Of a stretch of 64,000 nucleotides of DNA, positions 32,592 through 42,095 are shown piece by piece. The stretch is from NCBI RefSeq assembly GCF_022812285.1, contig NZ_CP093300.1, positions 3,410,001-3,474,000 of the forward strand, written 5' to 3'. Within the stretch, counting starts at the first letter, position 1, and every line of letters starts with the position of its first letter. The translations under genes were made by a program, and so were the position numbers. Source of the DNA: Alkalihalobacillus sp. LMS39 (GTDB lineage: Bacteria > Bacillota > Bacilli > Bacillales > Bacillaceae_F). The notes below the pieces were generated by a model that worked only from the letters and a program-made list of their open reading frames with translations, was not told where the DNA came from and did not search any database.

Positions 32592-33305
32592 TCATACCAT
32601 TTTGTTAAATTCTTTTCGTAATCTTTTAATAATTCTTTTTTCTAGTCTAGAGATATATGATTGTGATATGCCTAACATATCAGCAACATCTTTCTGTGTT
32701 TTTTCTTCTCCCCCAGCTAGTCCGAATCGAAGCTCCATGATTTGCTTTTCACGATCATTTAATGTGTATAACGCTTTGACTAGCAATTTTCGATCGACTC
32801 TTTCCTCAATTCCCTTTGTTATAATATCTTCATCCGTCCCAAGTACATCTGAAAGAAGCAACTCGTTCCCATCCCAATCAATGTTTAATGGTTCATCAAA
32901 TGAAACTTCTGAACGAATTTTATTATTCCGACGTAAATACATTAGTATTTCGTTTTCAATACATCTTGAAGCATATGTAGCTAATTTAATTTTTTTCTCT
33001 GGATTAAACGTATTGACTGCTTTGATTAATCCTATTGTTCCGATACTAATTAAATCCTCAATATTAATGCCCGTATTTTCAAATTTTCTTGCGATATATA
33101 CGACTAACCGCAAGTTTCTTTCAATTAACATGGACCGAGCAACTTTATCTCCGGTTGGTAATTTCTTTAGTAAATGAGCTTCTTCTTCTTTTGTTAACGG
33201 TGGTGGAAGGGCTTCACTTCCTCCTATATAGTATATTTCATCCGATTTAATTCCTAGTCGAACTAATAATCTTTGCCACGCTAATGTAAGTTTCAATTTC
33301 AACAT
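32592..33305 (-). CDS. sigE: Early mother-cell sigma factor, pro-sigma-E
   Basis: Sigma-E is made as an inactive membrane-associated precursor and processed by SpoIIGA in the mother cell. The 237-residue product has the pro-sequence (about 27 residues: [18 protein letters not shown] onward) ending near [15 protein letters not shown], region 2 ([40 protein letters not shown]) and region 4 ([20 protein letters not shown]). GAGGAGG precedes its ATG, and it follows spoIIGA by 28 bases, so the two are co-transcribed as the spoIIG operon. Confidence 0.97.
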   Translation of the reverse strand: MLKLKLTLAWQRLLVRLGIKSDEIYYIGGSEALPPPLTKEEEAHLLKKLPTGDKVARSMLIERNLRLVVYIARKFENTGINIEDLISIGTIGLIKAVNTFNPEKKIKLATYASRCIENEILMYLRRNNKIRSEVSFDEPLNIDWDGNELLLSDVLGTDEDIITKGIEERVDRKLLVKALYTLNDREKQIMELRFGLAGGEEKTQKDVADMLGISQSYISRLEKRIIKRLRKEFNKMV

Positions 33306-33333
33306 GAATACTGCCTCCTCAATGATTTAAACA

Positions 33334-34251
33334 TTATGCTAATTTTTTCCCCGTATTCGTTATTAGAAGTTTTGGGTGGACAATACATTGATAATCCCCG
33401 TCATTCGCTAATTTAGAAGCATTTATTCCAACTAGCACTTTTTTTATTTGATGTTCTTGTTCATGATGTTTGATTTTTACGTAATCTGGTTTTAAAGCTA
33501 TTAAAAATTGTTGATCATGTCCTACTACTCGATATGGAATAATTCGCATTCTTTCGGCAAAAGGATGTTCTAAATCTGTAGAAATTGAATCAACTGATGA
33601 TAAGGCTTTAATTTGCTCTTCCGATAAGAGATGCTTTAAAGCCGTTGACTCTAAAATCATTACAGGTGCTCTAGTAATTGGGTCATGAAGTTGATTGCCA
33701 CTATCAATCAATCCTTTGACTTCAACCGTTTTTTCATTGAATGTAATAACGACTTCAGCTAATTGATCGTAATGAACTTGTTTGACTTCCACTTGTTGCA
33801 ATTGCGTTTTAGAAAAATACCATACAAGTGGAAATCCAATTAAGACGAATACCCAACTAAATGTACTTCCATAACCGGACGTTTTCGAAATAACAACGCC
33901 GTCTAGTATTTCTACTTCCGTCTGCCAAAAGTAATGAAGGGCGAAGAGTCCACCTCCTGTCATAAACGTTACAAAGTAAAACATACATAAATTCTGCAGA
34001 AAAAAAGCGAACCGCCGAAAGCCAAATGCAATGAAAACAATTAACATTGAGAATAAAAACTTCATCCATGGTTGATAAAACAACCAACCAATTGGTGTAA
34101 ACAACAATAAGACAATTGAAGAAGCAATCAACCCTGCTAATACCATTCTCCAATGAGTGACATTTCGTTTTAATGCTAAGGCGGTAATATAAAGTAGTAA
34201 TAGATCAATACATAAGTTCAAAAACCATATAACATCTAAATAAATGGTCAT
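33334..34251 (-). CDS. spoIIGA: Sporulation sigma-E processing aspartic peptidase SpoIIGA
   Basis: Membrane aspartic protease that, when triggered by forespore SpoIIR, cleaves pro-sigma-E. The 305-residue product has an N-terminal half of five hydrophobic segments and a C-terminal protease domain with the catalytic motif GLIDSGNQLHDP. The Asp is residue 183, the same number as in B. subtilis. I use the ATG at 34249-34251 (MTIYLDVIWFLN); 14 upstream codons are not family-like. It leads the spoIIGA-sigE operon behind a Spo0A-type promoter. Confidence 0.95.
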   Translation of the reverse strand: MTIYLDVIWFLNLCIDLLLLYITALALKRNVTHWRMVLAGLIASSIVLLLFTPIGWLFYQPWMKFLFSMLIVFIAFGFRRFAFFLQNLCMFYFVTFMTGGGLFALHYFWQTEVEILDGVVISKTSGYGSTFSWVFVLIGFPLVWYFSKTQLQQVEVKQVHYDQLAEVVITFNEKTVEVKGLIDSGNQLHDPITRAPVMILESTALKHLLSEEQIKALSSVDSISTDLEHPFAERMRIIPYRVVGHDQQFLIALKPDYVKIKHHEQEHQIKKVLVGINASKLANDGDYQCIVHPKLLITNTGKKLA

Positions 34252-34281
34252 GACGAAGCCTCTCAACTTTATTTTGAAACA

Positions 34282-34326
34282 AGTATATATCACATTCTAT
34301 TTCTATGTCTGTCATTTCATGACGAT
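34282..34326 (-). promoter_or_regulatory. spoIIG promoter with 22-bp spacer and a 0A-like box
   Basis: Minus strand ATGACA (34315-34310) and TATACT (34287-34282) are separated by 22 bp, the unusual spacing known for the Spo0A-activated, sigma-A-dependent spoIIG promoter of B. subtilis. A TGACGAT box, 6 of 7 with the 0A consensus TGNCGAA, is on the plus strand at 34320-34326 beside the -35. A TTTCGAAAAACGACA segment at 34432-34446 may hold further 0A sites. The rest of 34327-34473 shows no gene. Confidence 0.75.
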
Positions 34327-34473
34327 AGATTCGTTGTTATTTTGTGAGATTTTCACCAACTATGTCAAAGAAAAACGGGGATTTCCACTAATTTTTTTGC
34401 TTGACTCAGCGAACACCTATTGAATCAATCATTTCGAAAAACGACAAAAATAGCGGACTGTTAAAAAAAAATC

Positions 34474-34507
34474 ATAAAAAAAAAGCAAGCACATATAATG
34501 TACTTGC
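34474..34507 (-). terminator. Terminator downstream of ftsZ
   Basis: Minus strand GCAAGTACAT pairs with ATGTGCTTGC (one wobble) around a short AT loop and is followed by nine T. It ends the ftsAZ transcript. Confidence 0.9.
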
Positions 34508-34525
34508 ATTTCGTAAATTTCTTTA

Positions 34526-35665
34526 TTATTTTGGTCGTCTTCTACGATTTCTAAGGAACGTAGGAATATCCAATGTGTCCATTTGTTCACCCGATGATTG
34601 TTGCGGTGAAGATTGAAATCTCGGCTCCTGTGATACTTTTTCTTCTTTTTGAACTTGTTGTGTATTCACTTTTTGAACCTGACGTTGGGGTTGAACTGGA
34701 TTTGAAGTATCTAATTCTTCAAACCCCGTAGCAATTACAGTAACGACAATTTCATCTTTTAAGTTCTCATTAATAACAGAACCAAAGATCATGTTTACTT
34801 CTGGGTCAGAGGCAGCTGATACAATTTCAGCGGCTTCATGAACTTCATATAAACTTAAGTTTGTTCCACCTGTAATGTTCATTAACACACCTTGCGCACC
34901 ATCAACTGATGTTTCAAGCAATGGACTTGAGATTGCTTTTTTCGCTGCTTCTGCAGCACGATTTTCACCTGTTGCGATACCAATTCCCATTAAAGCAGAG
35001 CCTTTATCACTCATAATTGTTTTTACATCTGCAAAGTCAAGGTTAATTAAACCTGGAACAGCAATTAAGTCTGAAATCCCCTGTACCCCTTGACGTAACA
35101 CGTTATCAGCTTCTCTAAATGCCTCTAACATTGGCGTGTTTTTATCGACAATTTCAAGTAGGCGGTCATTTGGGATCACAATTAGTGTATCTACTTTTTC
35201 TTTTAAAGAACTAATTCCTAAACCAGCTTGACCTGAGCGTTTTCGACCTTCAAATGTAAATGGTCGTGTTACAACACCAACAGTTAAAGCTCCCATTTCT
35301 TTTGCAATTTGGGCAATAACTGGAGCTGCACCCGTACCTGTTCCACCGCCCATACCGGCAGTGATAAATACCATATCTGCACCTGCAAGTGCTTCTTCAA
35401 TTTGCTCTTTACTTTCCTCAGCCGCTTTTTTCCCAATTTCAGGATTTGCACCTGCTCCTAACCCTCGAGTTAGTTTTCCACCAAGCTGAAGCTTGGTCTC
35501 TGCTTTAGAAAGATGCAATGCTTGTGCATCTGTATTGACTGCAATAAAATCTACGCCTTGTAAACCATTTTCAATCATACGATTAACAGCATTACTTCCG
35601 CCGCCACCAACTCCAATAACCTTTATTGTTGCTAGCTGGTCCATATCCATTTCAAACTCTAACAT
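34526..35665 (-). CDS. ftsZ: Cell division GTPase FtsZ
   Basis: Tubulin-like GTPase that forms the Z-ring. The 379-residue product has [18 protein letters not shown], the tubulin signature [17 protein letters not shown] and the conserved C-terminal peptide [13 protein letters not shown], which binds FtsA and SepF. The start ATG 35663-35665 ([11 protein letters not shown]) has GGGGGA upstream; 18 earlier codons are rejected. It follows ftsA by 50 bases. Gene order then goes directly to spoIIGA, without the protease gene found there in B. subtilis. Confidence 0.98.
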   Translation of the reverse strand: MLEFEMDMDQLATIKVIGVGGGGSNAVNRMIENGLQGVDFIAVNTDAQALHLSKAETKLQLGGKLTRGLGAGANPEIGKKAAEESKEQIEEALAGADMVFITAGMGGGTGTGAAPVIAQIAKEMGALTVGVVTRPFTFEGRKRSGQAGLGISSLKEKVDTLIVIPNDRLLEIVDKNTPMLEAFREADNVLRQGVQGISDLIAVPGLINLDFADVKTIMSDKGSALMGIGIATGENRAAEAAKKAISSPLLETSVDGAQGVLMNITGGTNLSLYEVHEAAEIVSAASDPEVNMIFGSVINENLKDEIVVTVIATGFEELDTSNPVQPQRQVQKVNTQQVQKEEKVSQEPRFQSSPQQSSGEQMDTLDIPTFLRNRRRRPK

Positions 35666-35715
35666 GTAAGGTCCCCCTAATCCATCGTGTATGCCGTATT
35701 CTGGAATATATACAA

Positions 35716-36993
35716 TCACTCAAAAAATACTTTAAATAAATTTTTCACTTTCTTTTTTACTCCATTATCACCATTCGATTTTTGGACAGGTTTTTCCTTC
35801 TTCTTTCCTGTCTTTTCTTCTTGTTCAATTGATGATACGGAAGCAGCTACTTCTTTTCCGACAATTTTAACATTGCGGTAGGCAAATTGAATTAACCCGA
35901 TACTCGTTGTATACTGTGATTCTCGAACCCCGATATAATCTGGAGTCGCTACACGAACATTGTTTTTCAACATTTCTCTAGCTAATTCCAATACCCCTGG
36001 CATCATAACGGTTCCACCTGTTAGAACAAATCCACCTGCAAGCTCCCGATATCCTAGACGTCTAATTTCTTGATTCACTAAATCAAACATTTCTTCCATT
36101 CTAGGTTCAATAATATGGGCAAGCTCAAACTGTGAATATTCATCCTGGTTATTACTACCAATTATTGTGACTTTAAAAATATCATCTTCTGATGCTTCAT
36201 CAAGATAAGCATGTCCATGCTTTTTCTTAATTCGTTCTGCTTCATCCGTTGACGTGCGTAATCCAACAGCAATATCATTTGTAACATGGTCACCCCCAAC
36301 TGGAATGACCGTCGTGGCATGAAGTGTTCCTTGGTCAAATATAGAAATCGTTATTGAACCGCCACCGATATCAATTAAGCCAACACCTAGATTTTTTTCA
36401 TCTTTTGAGATCGCAACAGAACCTGTAGCTAAAGGTTGAAAACAAATATCTGCGATTTCTAAGCCGGCTTTTTCGATACATCGATATAAATTATGTAACA
36501 CCGTTTTAGAACCCGTAATAATTGTTCCTTCCATTTCTAAACGAACACCAATCATTCCTCTTGGGTCAGTTATTTCGTCTAACCCATCGACAATAAACTG
36601 CCTTGGGATTACGTCAATAATTTCTCTTTCAGGCGGAATGGATAAAACTTGTGATGCATCAATGACTCTAGCAATATCCTCATCACCAATTTCACGGTCA
36701 GGGCTTGAGACTGCAACAACACCATGACAAGGTTGCAGCTGAATGTGGTTTCCATTCACCCCAACAATCACTTGATTTATTGATAATCCAACCATTCTCT
36801 CTGCTTGTTCAACTGCTCGTTTAATGGAATGAACAGTTTCATCAATATCGACAATGGCTCCTTTTTTTATTCCAGTTGAACTTGTATTTCCTACACCAAT
36901 AATATTTAAATTGCCACTGGCCATTTCACCAATGATAATTCGGACATTGGATGTACCGATGTCTAAACTTACATAAATCTCATTGTTGTTCAT
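35716..36993 (-). CDS. ftsA: Cell division protein FtsA
   Basis: Actin-like ATPase that tethers FtsZ to the membrane. The 425-residue product begins [20 protein letters not shown] (phosphate 1), has [16 protein letters not shown] (phosphate 2) and [16 protein letters not shown] (adenosine motif), and ends in the amphipathic membrane helix [13 protein letters not shown]. The ATG 36991-36993 is used because the GTG three codons earlier is part of the GGAGGTG ribosome site. Confidence 0.97.
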   Translation of the reverse strand: MNNNEIYVSLDIGTSNVRIIIGEMASGNLNIIGVGNTSSTGIKKGAIVDIDETVHSIKRAVEQAERMVGLSINQVIVGVNGNHIQLQPCHGVVAVSSPDREIGDEDIARVIDASQVLSIPPEREIIDVIPRQFIVDGLDEITDPRGMIGVRLEMEGTIITGSKTVLHNLYRCIEKAGLEIADICFQPLATGSVAISKDEKNLGVGLIDIGGGSITISIFDQGTLHATTVIPVGGDHVTNDIAVGLRTSTDEAERIKKKHGHAYLDEASEDDIFKVTIIGSNNQDEYSQFELAHIIEPRMEEMFDLVNQEIRRLGYRELAGGFVLTGGTVMMPGVLELAREMLKNNVRVATPDYIGVRESQYTTSIGLIQFAYRNVKIVGKEVAASVSSIEQEEKTGKKKEKPVQKSNGDNGVKKKVKNLFKVFFE

Positions 36994-37063
36994 CTCTGGC
37001 ACCTCCTTCTTCTATATGTGTTGTATGCTATAGTTTAGGGACATTTTTCTACATAATAGGATT

Positions 37064-37091
37064 ATATTCAACATAAAACAACAAATCCCCT
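37064..37091 (-). promoter_or_regulatory. Candidate sigma-H-like promoter of ftsAZ
   Basis: Minus strand AGGGGATTT (37091-37083) and GTTGAATAT (37072-37064) resemble sigma-H elements (RnAGGAWWW and RnnGAAT). The spacer is 10 bp, slightly short, and one -35 base deviates. B. subtilis ftsAZ is known to have a sigma-H promoter. A TATAAT within the same stretch could also serve sigma-A. Confidence 0.4.
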
Positions 37092-37133
37092 CTAATATTT
37101 CCGTTATTTTATAAAATTTATCAGAAATATTAG
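37092..37133 (-). repeat. Inverted repeat between sbp and ftsA
   Basis: CTAATATTTC (37092-37101) and GAAATATTAG (37124-37133) form a perfect 10-bp inverted repeat with a 22-base AT-rich centre. There is no T-tract on the minus strand, so it is not a typical terminator. Confidence 0.6.
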
Positions 37134-37147
37134 GCCAATGGTCTTGA

Positions 37148-37507
37148 TTATACTTGTTGTTCATTTCGCTTAGCATCCCATTTTGTTAATATGAGTCGAC
37201 GGATAACAGCAATATTATTGAATAGCCGTACTCCAAAAGCAAATATAGCAGCTAAGTATAAGTCTACACCAAGATGCACACCTAGAAAAGACAAACCTGC
37301 AGCTAAAAGGATATTAAAGAAAAAACCTGTTAAAAATACATTTCCATCAAATGTACTTTGCAAATGTGCTCGAATTCCACCAAATAGCGTATCTAGCGCT
37401 GCAAGTACAGCGATAGAGAGGTAATTCAAGTATTCATCAGGCACTCTAAATTCAGTAAAAAACCCTAATAAAATTCCAATAAGTAACCCTATTACAGGTA
37501 ACCACAT
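37148..37507 (-). CDS. sbp: Small basic membrane protein Sbp (DUF1290)
   Basis: A 119-residue membrane protein with hydrophobic stretches MWLPVIGLLIGILLGFF, VFLTGFFFNILLAAGL and LYLAAIFAFGVRLFNNIAVI, and the family DTLFGGIRAHLQ. It is conserved upstream of ftsA in Bacillus but without assigned function. Its ATG follows GGAGGATTAAGAGA and starts four bases after the ylxX stop, so it shares the divIB-ylxW-ylxX transcript. Confidence 0.9.
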   Translation of the reverse strand: MWLPVIGLLIGILLGFFTEFRVPDEYLNYLSIAVLAALDTLFGGIRAHLQSTFDGNVFLTGFFFNILLAAGLSFLGVHLGVDLYLAAIFAFGVRLFNNIAVIRRLILTKWDAKRNEQQV

Positions 37508-37511
37508 TCTC

Positions 37512-38222
37512 TTAATCCTCCTTTACTAGCTCCATATACCGTACTCTCGGCGTTTGGTCAAACGGTGGCAATGTAATGTAATTAATCGGTTCCGACTTTA
37601 ACGAGAGACCTTCAATTTCAAAGTAATCCACCGATTCTGAAATCACCATATGGTTATGAAGCTTCTCAGCATCATCGGCTAATACTTTGACTTGAATCGG
37701 TAAAGGAGGCAGGCGTCTCCCTCCATTTAATTGTGTCACTCCTCCAACCCCTCGAAACGAAGTTGTGGAGATAACACGGTGTCCACCAATCGATATATCT
37801 TTTGCCCCATTGAAATTAAGTTCATTTACGAGAAAGCGAAGTAATTCTGGTGGAATCGACCGGCGAGGGCGATCAATAAAAAAATCATCGTTCACTACAT
37901 CAATCGTAATTATAATCCCTGGACCACTTTTCTCAGTTAAGCCCGCTTCCGTTCGCAGTTGCTCAATTTGTTCTAAAATGACTTGTTCGACATTTTGTTC
38001 ATTATCAAATGAACCTTCATATTGATGAAGTAAAGAAAGGTGATTTTCAATCTCTAAAACAAGTTGTTGATGACGCTCCTGTTCGGCTTGTAAATCATTA
38101 CGCAATTCACGGATATCACGGGTATCACGTATTGTAGGTTCTTTTGTTGACTGAAATTGAACAGCCATCATAAATCCTATGATTAACATGACGAATGTAA
38201 AAACCATACGTTTATCCTTCAT
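37512..38222 (-). CDS. ylxX: DUF881 protein YlxX
   Basis: The 236-residue DUF881 protein has an N-terminal membrane segment (FTFVMLIIGFMMAVQF), a coiled coil (RELRNDLQAEQERHQQLVLE) and the globular part with GPGIIITIDV and NGAKDISIGGHRVISTTSF. It is paralogous to its upstream neighbour ylxW; both are 236 residues here. The function is unknown. Position between divIB and ftsA suggests an envelope or division role, which is inference. Confidence 0.9.
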   Translation of the reverse strand: MKDKRMVFTFVMLIIGFMMAVQFQSTKEPTIRDTRDIRELRNDLQAEQERHQQLVLEIENHLSLLHQYEGSFDNEQNVEQVILEQIEQLRTEAGLTEKSGPGIIITIDVVNDDFFIDRPRRSIPPELLRFLVNELNFNGAKDISIGGHRVISTTSFRGVGGVTQLNGGRRLPPLPIQVKVLADDAEKLHNHMVISESVDYFEIEGLSLKSEPINYITLPPFDQTPRVRYMELVKED

Positions 38223-38226
38223 GTTA

Positions 38227-38937
38227 TCACCCTCTTTCTGCTAATAACGGCTCCATAATAATGTCTTTTTTTTCAATTCGAACTTCGATTTGGTCGTTAA
38301 CGAGGCGGTCTTTCACTCCACCTAAAATATTTAATGAGGCTTCTAACGTATTCGTATCCCCAATAGCCGAAACCACAAATGGAGCAGCTGAAGTATGACC
38401 ATCTATTAAGATAACAGGACCAATACAACGAATATATGAGCGATGAGTAATTCGTTGCCCGTTAATGGAAATCGCTTCTGCACCAGCAACTAATAGTTCA
38501 TCTACAACCATTTGAACATGATTTTCGTGAACAATATAGTCATTTGGATTTCCCCCGTCTGCGATATAAGAGGCATCACTTAATTTCACTTCCACACCTG
38601 GTCCTTTTACTTTGACTGAACCTACGACTTTCCTTAATCTCTCAAGGTCTTCGATTAAATTTGTGACACGTAATTCTTGTTGTTCATCCATCTCTGCAAT
38701 TTGTTCTTCTATTTCACTTAATTGCGCTTGATACCCACGTAATTCTTCCTGCAAATTTCGATTGACGGCTTGCTCAATAATAATTTTATTACGAAGCTCA
38801 TCTTCATGTCGCCACTGGGTTTGGGAAATCGAATCCGTGCCCGTACCATCGTTAGCAAATTGATAGGAAAGGGAAATGATAAATCCTGTGACCAACAATA
38901 CAAATGCTAATATAACGTGTTTACCTTTCACCCTCAC
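38227..38937 (-). CDS. ylxW: DUF881 protein YlxW
   Basis: 236-residue DUF881 protein with an N-terminal hydrophobic anchor (VILAFVLLVTGFIISLSY), a coiled coil (NRNLQEELRGYQAQLSEIEE) and GPGVEVKLSDA, EAISINGQRITHRSYIRCIG. The start codon is GTG (38935-38937) after GGAGG, overlapping divIB by 17 bases. It forms a tandem pair with ylxX, from which it is separated by four bases, and likely arose by duplication. Confidence 0.9.
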   Translation of the reverse strand: MRVKGKHVILAFVLLVTGFIISLSYQFANDGTGTDSISQTQWRHEDELRNKIIIEQAVNRNLQEELRGYQAQLSEIEEQIAEMDEQQELRVTNLIEDLERLRKVVGSVKVKGPGVEVKLSDASYIADGGNPNDYIVHENHVQMVVDELLVAGAEAISINGQRITHRSYIRCIGPVILIDGHTSAAPFVVSAIGDTNTLEASLNILGGVKDRLVNDQIEVRIEKKDIIMEPLLAERG

Positions 38938-39697
38938 TTTCGATTGCCTCCTCAGTGTTATACTCCTCGAAGTAAGGACTCATCCTCATATGAATGATCC
39001 CTTGTTTTCCCGGTCCTAATTCTTTCACAATAGAAGGATAAGGAGAAATGAGTTCAGAAAAGTTCCGAACTGTTGAATGGACTTCATAGCCGTCATTCAT
39101 AAACATCGTGATTCTAAGAGGATCCGACTCAATAGGAGTATGATAGATTTCAGAAATACGATTGCCAATATTATCTGGTAGCTTGGTTAGTTCATCTGCT
39201 AATTCTTCAACAACCGTTCCTTGTTCCCAATTTTTTAATATAGGCGCATCAGCGGGAAATTCTTCTTGTCCAATTTCCCGTAAAAATTTCCCTGTCTCAA
39301 TAATAGGATAATATTTTTCATCTTCATAGAGATATGCAACTCTTACATACTCTTTTACATTTATTGAGATTGTCGTTGGAAAAACCCTTTGTATGTCAAC
39401 TGAATGAATTTCATCAATCGCCTCAATACTTTCTTTGGCATCTTTATCGATGTTCCACATGCTTGTCCCAACAATAATATTACTCGCTTTTACTATCGTT
39501 TCATCATCAATATAATAATTTCCACTAATTTCAATTGAACGCACGTGACTTAGTGGAGATTGAAAATACACAACTAAAAGGATAAGAAAAAAGAAAAAAG
39601 ATAGAAAAAAAATTAAGCGACGGTTCGCTCTCTGTTTTCTTTGTTCCTTAAGCTTAGGAATTCGGTCGTGAATCGTTATGACCTTTTCATCTGACAT
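38921..39697 (-). CDS. divIB: Cell division protein DivIB (FtsQ)
   Basis: Bitopic divisome protein that works with FtsL and DivIC and stabilises them. The 258-residue product has a basic cytoplasmic N-terminus, one membrane segment (RLIFFLSFFFFLILLVVYF), a POTRA domain (HVRSIEISGNYYIDDETIVK) and the FtsQ/DivIB beta domain. I chose the ATG at 39695-39697 (MSDEKVITIHDR); GGGGG lies about ten bases upstream. Sixteen earlier codons run into the terminator region. Confidence 0.92.
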   Translation of the reverse strand: MSDEKVITIHDRIPKLKEQRKQRANRRLIFFLSFFFFLILLVVYFQSPLSHVRSIEISGNYYIDDETIVKASNIIVGTSMWNIDKDAKESIEAIDEIHSVDIQRVFPTTISINVKEYVRVAYLYEDEKYYPIIETGKFLREIGQEEFPADAPILKNWEQGTVVEELADELTKLPDNIGNRISEIYHTPIESDPLRITMFMNDGYEVHSTVRNFSELISPYPSIVKELGPGKQGIIHMRMSPYFEEYNTEEAIESEGER

Positions 39698-39746
39698 TTT
39701 CAGCATCCCCCACTTAAAAACTACCACTCTTTCAAACTGTTTCATT

Positions 39747-39780
39747 TTAAAAATACGGCATACTGATATATGCCGTATTC
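39747..39780 (-). terminator. Terminator between murB and divIB
   Basis: A perfect 11-bp stem, AATACGGCATA with its complement, 6-base loop, then TTTTTAAAA on the minus strand. It would reduce read-through from murG-murB into divIB-ylxW-ylxX-sbp. Confidence 0.85.
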
Positions 39781-39848
39781 TCCATCATACATTTTTAAAT
39801 TATAACATAAGATTGGTGAAAATATAGATAGTAAACACTGGATTTCGA

Positions 39849-40757
39849 CTATTTTTCACCAATAATTTCTACTTCAGTTTCTAATGAAATATTAAAATTG
39901 GTTTTTACCGTCTTTTGAATATAAGCAATCAAATCAAGAACATCCTGAGCCTTAGCGTCATCAATGTTTACAATGAAATTCGCATGCATTGTTGAAACTT
40001 GAGCTCCACCGATTTGGTGACCTTTTAAATTCGATTTTTCAATTAATTGACCTGCATATTCAGGCAAAGGATTTCGAAATACACTTCCAGCACATGGAAA
40101 ATTCCATGGTTGTGATTGTCTACGGTAATCTTTATTTTTTTGAAGCTCCGCTTTAATCGATTCAGTGTCTCCTTGTTCTAGTTGAAAGATTGCCTCTACA
40201 CAAACACCTTTTTCTTTTTGTAGCCGTGACGTGCGATAAGAGAATTCCATTTCTTTATTATCAAGCCACTTCATTGTACCATCTTCAAATAAAATATGAG
40301 CTTTAACTAAAATGTTTGAAATATCTGAGCCATGTGCACCAGCATTCATAAACACAGCTCCTCCGATAGAGCCTGGAATTCCACCGGCAAACTCCAATCC
40401 AGATAATCCTTTTTTACTTATAACAGTAGCTAGTTTAATTATCGAGTAGCCACCACCAACTTTAATTGTATTATCTTTGATCTCCAGTTCACTAATTCCT
40501 TCAGATAATTTAATCACAACCCCACGTATCCCTTTGTCACTTACTAACAAGTTCGAACCTCTGCCAATCGTCCGCCATGGGATTTGCTTCCTTGTCACAT
40601 AAGTCATTAGTCCTTGTAATGCCTCTACACTTTTCGGTTCAACTAAGACATCAGCTGGACCACCTATTTTCCAAGTTGTATGGTTGGCAAGCGGTTCATC
40701 CACTAAAACTGTTCCAATATTCATATCCTTAATTTCATTAACAAATGCTTTTTCCAT
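39849..40757 (-). CDS. murB: UDP-N-acetylenolpyruvoylglucosamine reductase
   Basis: FAD enzyme that reduces enolpyruvyl-UDP-GlcNAc to UDP-MurNAc. The 302-residue product has the FAD-binding [17 protein letters not shown] and [20 protein letters not shown], the active-site region [12 protein letters not shown], and the C-terminal VEIIGE, typical of type II MurB. GAGGG precedes the ATG. It is the gene after murG and is followed by a strong terminator. Confidence 0.96.
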   Translation of the reverse strand: MEKAFVNEIKDMNIGTVLVDEPLANHTTWKIGGPADVLVEPKSVEALQGLMTYVTRKQIPWRTIGRGSNLLVSDKGIRGVVIKLSEGISELEIKDNTIKVGGGYSIIKLATVISKKGLSGLEFAGGIPGSIGGAVFMNAGAHGSDISNILVKAHILFEDGTMKWLDNKEMEFSYRTSRLQKEKGVCVEAIFQLEQGDTESIKAELQKNKDYRRQSQPWNFPCAGSVFRNPLPEYAGQLIEKSNLKGHQIGGAQVSTMHANFIVNIDDAKAQDVLDLIAYIQKTVKTNFNISLETEVEIIGEK

Positions 40758-40808
40758 TCAAATCCCTCATTCCTCTTTGAACCATGTTGATCATTAACGT
40801 TGTATCTT

Positions 40809-41900
40809 TCACTCTTCTTTTACTAGTTTGCTGACTACATTATATAAATCTGTCGCTGCTTGTGGCCGACCAAGTGCTTTTGCTGCTTGATGCATTTCTT
40901 CCCATTTAGTAGTGTCACTACAAATGGTTGAAATATCTTGCATTAATGTTTCGCCACTCATTTGATTTTCTAATCTTACGATGGCAGCCCCATTAGAAGC
41001 AAGGGCATTTGCATTTTTTTCTTGATGATTATTTGTCACGTACGGACTTGGAATAAGTATACTTGGTAACCCAAGAGCCGTTATTTCAGCGAGCGTCGTC
41101 GCTCCTGCTCTAGCGACAATTAAATCTACAGCCGCTAATACTTCTGGCATATTATGAAGAAACGGCTGGACAACAACATTGTTTGGGTCCCCATGTTTCT
41201 TCACTTCGTTTATGACATGCTCATAATGAACTTGACCTGTTACATATAGAAATTGAAAAGGACTTTCCTTCATGTTTGGAAGAACTTCTAGAAATGCATC
41301 ATTAATTGGCTTTGCACCTCGACTTCCTCCTACAATAAGAATCGTTCTTTTCCCTTTCTCAAGCCCAAACGTTTCAATATTTATTGCATTTGTGTTGACG
41401 ACTTCCTGTGCTCTAGGATTTCCAATCATCTCAGTTTTCTTTACAGGAAATAGCGATTTTGCTTCTTCAAATGAAAGAGCAATTTTATCAACATACCGAC
41501 TTAAAAATTTATTTGTTAAACCAGGGACACTGTTTTGTTCATGAATTACTGTCGGAATTTTTAATTTTGCCGCCGCATAAACAACAGGGCCACAAACGTA
41601 ACCACCTGTTCCGATGACAACGTCTGGTTTAAATTGCTTCATTATTCTTTTTGCTTTTTTTGTACCTTGAAAAAAACGAGAAATTGTTTTTATATTTTCT
41701 AATGAAATGGACCGTTTAAATCCTGTAATTTCAATCGACTGAAACTCAATTCCTTCTCGAGGAACAAGTTCGCTCTCTAAGCCTTTTTCCGTTCCTATGT
41801 ATAGCACTTCAACTTTGCGTTGTTTTTGCATTTCTTTTATTAATGATAATGCTGGATATATATGACCACCAGTTCCTCCGCCACTCACAATTACTCTCAT
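40809..41900 (-). CDS. murG: MurG, lipid II synthase (GlcNAc transferase)
   Basis: Adds GlcNAc to lipid I at the inner membrane face to make lipid II. The 363-residue GT-B enzyme starts [20 protein letters not shown] (the first G-loop), then has [31 protein letters not shown] and [30 protein letters not shown] precedes the ATG. The 195 bases before it hold the spoVE terminator (42062-42088), a TATAAT at 41964-41959 without a good -35, and a 6-bp inverted repeat TCCTCT/AGAGGA at 41926-41952, so murG probably has its own promoter. Confidence 0.97.
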   Translation of the reverse strand: MRVIVSGGGTGGHIYPALSLIKEMQKQRKVEVLYIGTEKGLESELVPREGIEFQSIEITGFKRSISLENIKTISRFFQGTKKAKRIMKQFKPDVVIGTGGYVCGPVVYAAAKLKIPTVIHEQNSVPGLTNKFLSRYVDKIALSFEEAKSLFPVKKTEMIGNPRAQEVVNTNAINIETFGLEKGKRTILIVGGSRGAKPINDAFLEVLPNMKESPFQFLYVTGQVHYEHVINEVKKHGDPNNVVVQPFLHNMPEVLAAVDLIVARAGATTLAEITALGLPSILIPSPYVTNNHQEKNANALASNGAAIVRLENQMSGETLMQDISTICSDTTKWEEMHQAAKALGRPQAATDLYNVVSKLVKEE

Positions 41901-42061
41901 TTTATTCCTCCTATTTCAAACACTCTCCTCTTACCATTTTACCATGAGAGGAACTTGTATTATACCTATCTCTTTCAAACGATAATGTAAAATTAAATAA
42001 AATACTATCTTCCGTTCTAAATTACACCATCCATGGTTTTGTTCTTACACATGAATAATAA

Positions 42062-42090
42062 AGCCGCTTCCTAAATTCTGAAGCGGCTCT
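42062..42090 (-). terminator. Terminator downstream of spoVE
   Basis: A 9-bp stem AGCCGCTTC/GAAGCGGCT with a 9-base loop. The T-tract is interrupted (TTTATTATT), so it is of moderate strength. Confidence 0.75.
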
Positions 42091-42095
42091 TATTA

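Noticed and set aside
32602-33177. A 191-codon open frame on the plus strand, opposite sigE
   Set aside because: It is an antisense shadow of the strongly conserved sigE gene, with no ribosome site and a Ser/Ile/Phe-rich product of no recognisable kind.
37512-38937. ylxX and ylxW as one gene split by a frameshift
   Set aside because: Each has its own start, membrane anchor, coiled coil and complete DUF881 domain; they are tandem paralogues.
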